A stretch of DNA of 64,000 bases from Burkholderia sp. PAMC 26561 (GTDB lineage: Bacteria > Pseudomonadota > Gammaproteobacteria > Burkholderiales > Burkholderiaceae), in assembly GCF_001557535.2 (NCBI RefSeq), contig NZ_CP014315.1:744001-808000 (forward strand), in the 5' to 3' direction. Of the stretch, positions 62,345 through 64,000 are shown in pieces (position 1 is the first letter of the stretch; the number at the start of each line of letters is the position of its first letter). The notes below the pieces were generated by a model. That model did not search any database. It worked only from the letters and a program-made list of their open reading frames with translations, and was not told where the DNA came from. The translations under genes were made by a program, and so were the position numbers.

Positions 62345-62373
62345 CCCGGGCCACGCAGGTGCCCCGGGATTTT
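62345..62373 (+). terminator. Hairpin with T run upstream of the MFS gene
   Basis: CCCGGGCCAC / GTGCCCCGGG (10-bp stem, one mismatch, GCAG loop) is followed by ATTTT. It lies 22 bases before the exporter's ATG. It may end transcription entering from the pseudogene region, or act as an attenuator or 5'-leader structure. Confidence 0.55.
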
Positions 62374-62394
62374 CCATTGAGCATCCGGTTACCC

Positions 62395-63600
62395 ATGAAT
62401 CGACGTTTCCTGCAGCTTGCCATCGTGCTGGGCCTCATCACCGCCGTCGGCCCGTTCGCCATCGATATGTATCTTCCCGCGCTTCCTTCAATAGGCGGTG
62501 CGCTTCACGCAACCCCCAACGAAGTGCAGTTGAGCCTGATGATGTTCTTCGTCACGCTCGGGGTTTGCCAGCTCGTCTACGGACCGCTCGCCGACATGTT
62601 CGGTCGCAAGTTGCCCATCTACGTGGGCCTCGCGATCTTCACGGCGGGCAGCGTGGGCTGTGCGTTCGCGCCGGACGTGCACGTGCTGACGGGCTTTCGC
62701 GTGTTGCAGGCGCTCGGTGCATGCGCGGGAATGGTCGTGCCGCGCGCCATCGTACGTGATCTGTATACGGGACACGACGCCACGCGCCTGATGTCGCTGC
62801 TGATGCTGGTCGTGAGCGTATCGCCGATCCTCGCTCCGTTGACGGGCAGCATCATCATCGCGGCGTTCGGGTGGCGCGGCGTGTTCTGGGCGCTGACGGT
62901 CGCGGGCGGTGTTGCGTTCGTGCTCGCCGCCACGCAACTGGAAGAGACGCGCGAGGCGCATCATCGTGCCGACAGTTCCTGGGCCAGCGCGTTTGCGGGT
63001 TATCGAAAGTTGCTGACCGATCCATCGTTCCTGGGGCTGACGCTGGTCGGAGCGTTCGGCCTGTCGTCGTTTTTCGTTTATCTGGCGAATGCGTCGTTCG
63101 TGATCATCGACCACTATGGTTTGACGCCGACCATGTTCAGCCTCTGCTTCGCGCTCAATGCGGCGGCGTTCTTCGGCGTGAGCCAGTTGACCGCGCGGCT
63201 GACCGCCAAGTACGGCCTGCCGCGCGTGATTCGCGTCTCGGTCTCGGGCTTCGCGCTTTCCATGAGCATCCTCGCCGTCCTGTTCCTCGCCGGCGCCGAT
63301 AACCTGCCGCTGATGATGCTGTTCCTGTTTATCGGCTATGGGTTCCTCGGGCTGGTGATGCCCACTTCCGCGGTGTTGTCGCTCGAACATCACGGTGCGA
63401 TCGCGGGGACGGCCTCGGCGTTGATGGGCGCGTTGCAGTTCGTGGTCGGCGCGGCCGTGATGGCGCTCTCGGGTCTGGTCACGAACGGCGCGCCCAAGCC
63501 GATGGTGGTTTGCATTGCACTGTCGGCGATTACCGCCTTCGTGTTCGCGCACGTCACATTGCGCGCGGAACACTTCCGCATGCCGGCAGCGGCGGAGTAG
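62395..63600 (+). CDS. Bcr/CflA-family multidrug MFS exporter
   Basis: 401 residues, 12 predicted helices. GPFAIDMYLPALPSIGGAL and YGPLADMFGRKLPIYVGL match the DHA1 Bcr/CflA group; VLQALGACAGMVVPRAIVRD is motif C-like in helix 5. The start at ATG 62395 gives the usual short N-terminus; its ribosome site is weak, and a hairpin (62345-62373) lies just upstream. Proton-driven export of drugs such as bicyclomycin or chloramphenicol is the family role. The real substrate is unknown. Confidence 0.92.
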   Translation: MNRRFLQLAIVLGLITAVGPFAIDMYLPALPSIGGALHATPNEVQLSLMMFFVTLGVCQLVYGPLADMFGRKLPIYVGLAIFTAGSVGCAFAPDVHVLTGFRVLQALGACAGMVVPRAIVRDLYTGHDATRLMSLLMLVVSVSPILAPLTGSIIIAAFGWRGVFWALTVAGGVAFVLAATQLEETREAHHRADSSWASAFAGYRKLLTDPSFLGLTLVGAFGLSSFFVYLANASFVIIDHYGLTPTMFSLCFALNAAAFFGVSQLTARLTAKYGLPRVIRVSVSGFALSMSILAVLFLAGADNLPLMMLFLFIGYGFLGLVMPTSAVLSLEHHGAIAGTASALMGALQFVVGAAVMALSGLVTNGAPKPMVVCIALSAITAFVFAHVTLRAEHFRMPAAAE

Positions 63601-63655
63601 GGTCGTCACGCTGCGCTGGCACAATGCATGGGACATCGCACCAATCGGGAAACTC

Positions 63656-64000
63656 ATGCCGCACGCTGTCCCTTCATCATCGTCAACGTCTGCGCCGCCT
63701 TCACGGGCTGTCGAACCGCTGTTTGCGCTTTTCCCCTTCCTGCGTCCTTACGCCGGACGTTGGGCGCTTTCTTTCCTCGCGCTGATCACCTCGGCGGGCG
63801 CCACGCTGGCGTTGCCGGTGGCGTTCAAGTACCTGATCGACCGGGGCTTCGCCGGGGGCGACCGCGCGCATATCGATCGATATTTCCTCGCGCTGTTTGT
63901 GGTGTCGCTGGTGCTGGCAGGCGCCACGGCGGCGCGCTTTTATCTTGTATCGTGGCTGGGCGAGCGGGTCACCGCCGATCTTCGGCGCGCGGTCTACGAC
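63656..64000 (+). CDS. ABC exporter, permease/ATP-binding fusion (partial)
   Basis: The first 115 codons only; the window ends in frame. A short Ser/Pro-rich N-terminus (PHAVPSSSSTSAPPSRAVEP) precedes membrane helices WALSFLALITSAGATLALPV and FLALFVVSLVLAGATAARFY and the coupling region SWLGERVTADLRRAVYD, which is typical of half-size MsbA/lipid-export-type ABC exporters. The ATPase domain is beyond the edge. It follows the MFS gene by 55 bp and may be in the same unit. Start ATG 63656 follows a GGGA site. Confidence 0.82.
   Translation, partial: MPHAVPSSSSTSAPPSRAVEPLFALFPFLRPYAGRWALSFLALITSAGATLALPVAFKYLIDRGFAGGDRAHIDRYFLALFVVSLVLAGATAARFYLVSWLGERVTADLRRAVYD

Overview
The window reads as a high-GC betaproteobacterial chromosome, most likely Burkholderia sensu lato (Caballeronia/Paraburkholderia). 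The reasons are the codon use, dense SDR, LysR, AraC and GntR regulator pairs, several ribose-type ABC importers, an MdtABC/NodT-type RND pump and a MHYT-GGDEF-EAL protein. No rRNA, tRNA, CRISPR array or intact insertion sequence was seen.

Layout. 1-7.4 kb: a catabolic cluster with a gabD-like dehydrogenase (cut by the window edge), a class-III aminotransferase, split glycine-decarboxylase subunits (gcvPB, gcvPA), an AcoX-like NAD-kinase-fold protein and a lambda-crystallin-type dehydrogenase. Two of its promoter regions share a CGCACA-type motif. 7.5-11.7 kb: a small membrane ORF, a Tat-exported lactonase-like propeller, an SDR divergent from an AraC regulator, and a truncated TonB-receptor remnant. 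12-21.3 kb: a sugar or sugar-acid oxidation locus with a GntR regulator facing SDR dehydrogenase, ABC importer, MFS carrier, amidohydrolase lactonase and IlvD/Edd dehydratase. 21.3-24 kb: an SDR/LysR pair and small genes. 24.2-30.4 kb: a tight seven-gene minus-strand operon (LacI, SBP, ATPase, permease, TenA, BtpA, PfkB) behind a two-part LacI operator. 30.5-39.7 kb: a tripartite RND pump operon.

39.8-45.6 kb is an AT-richer accessory island. It carries a bifunctional peptidoglycan-hydrolase toxin (M23-like plus GH19-like, resembling type VI secretion effectors) overlapping a secreted partner that looks like its immunity protein. A frameshifted partial copy of the partner and two tiny overlapping ORFs lie beside it. 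45.6-50.8 kb: an SDR and a large autotransporter split by a one-base frameshift next to 204-bp tandem repeats. 51-61.5 kb: NHL-repeat Tat protein, class A penicillin-binding protein, panE-like reductase, c-di-GMP enzyme, exonuclease III, Crp/Fnr regulator, extensin-like protein and a small membrane protein. 61.6-62.1 kb: a gene graveyard where a FixJ-type response-regulator fragment abuts an ECF sigma fragment in opposite orientation. 62.4-64 kb: Bcr/CflA exporter and the start of an ABC exporter.

The strongest candidates for new biology are the TenA-BtpA-PfkB import operon, the gcvPA/gcvPB-aminotransferase-CRYL1-like cluster without gcvT/gcvH, and the island-borne toxin/partner pair.
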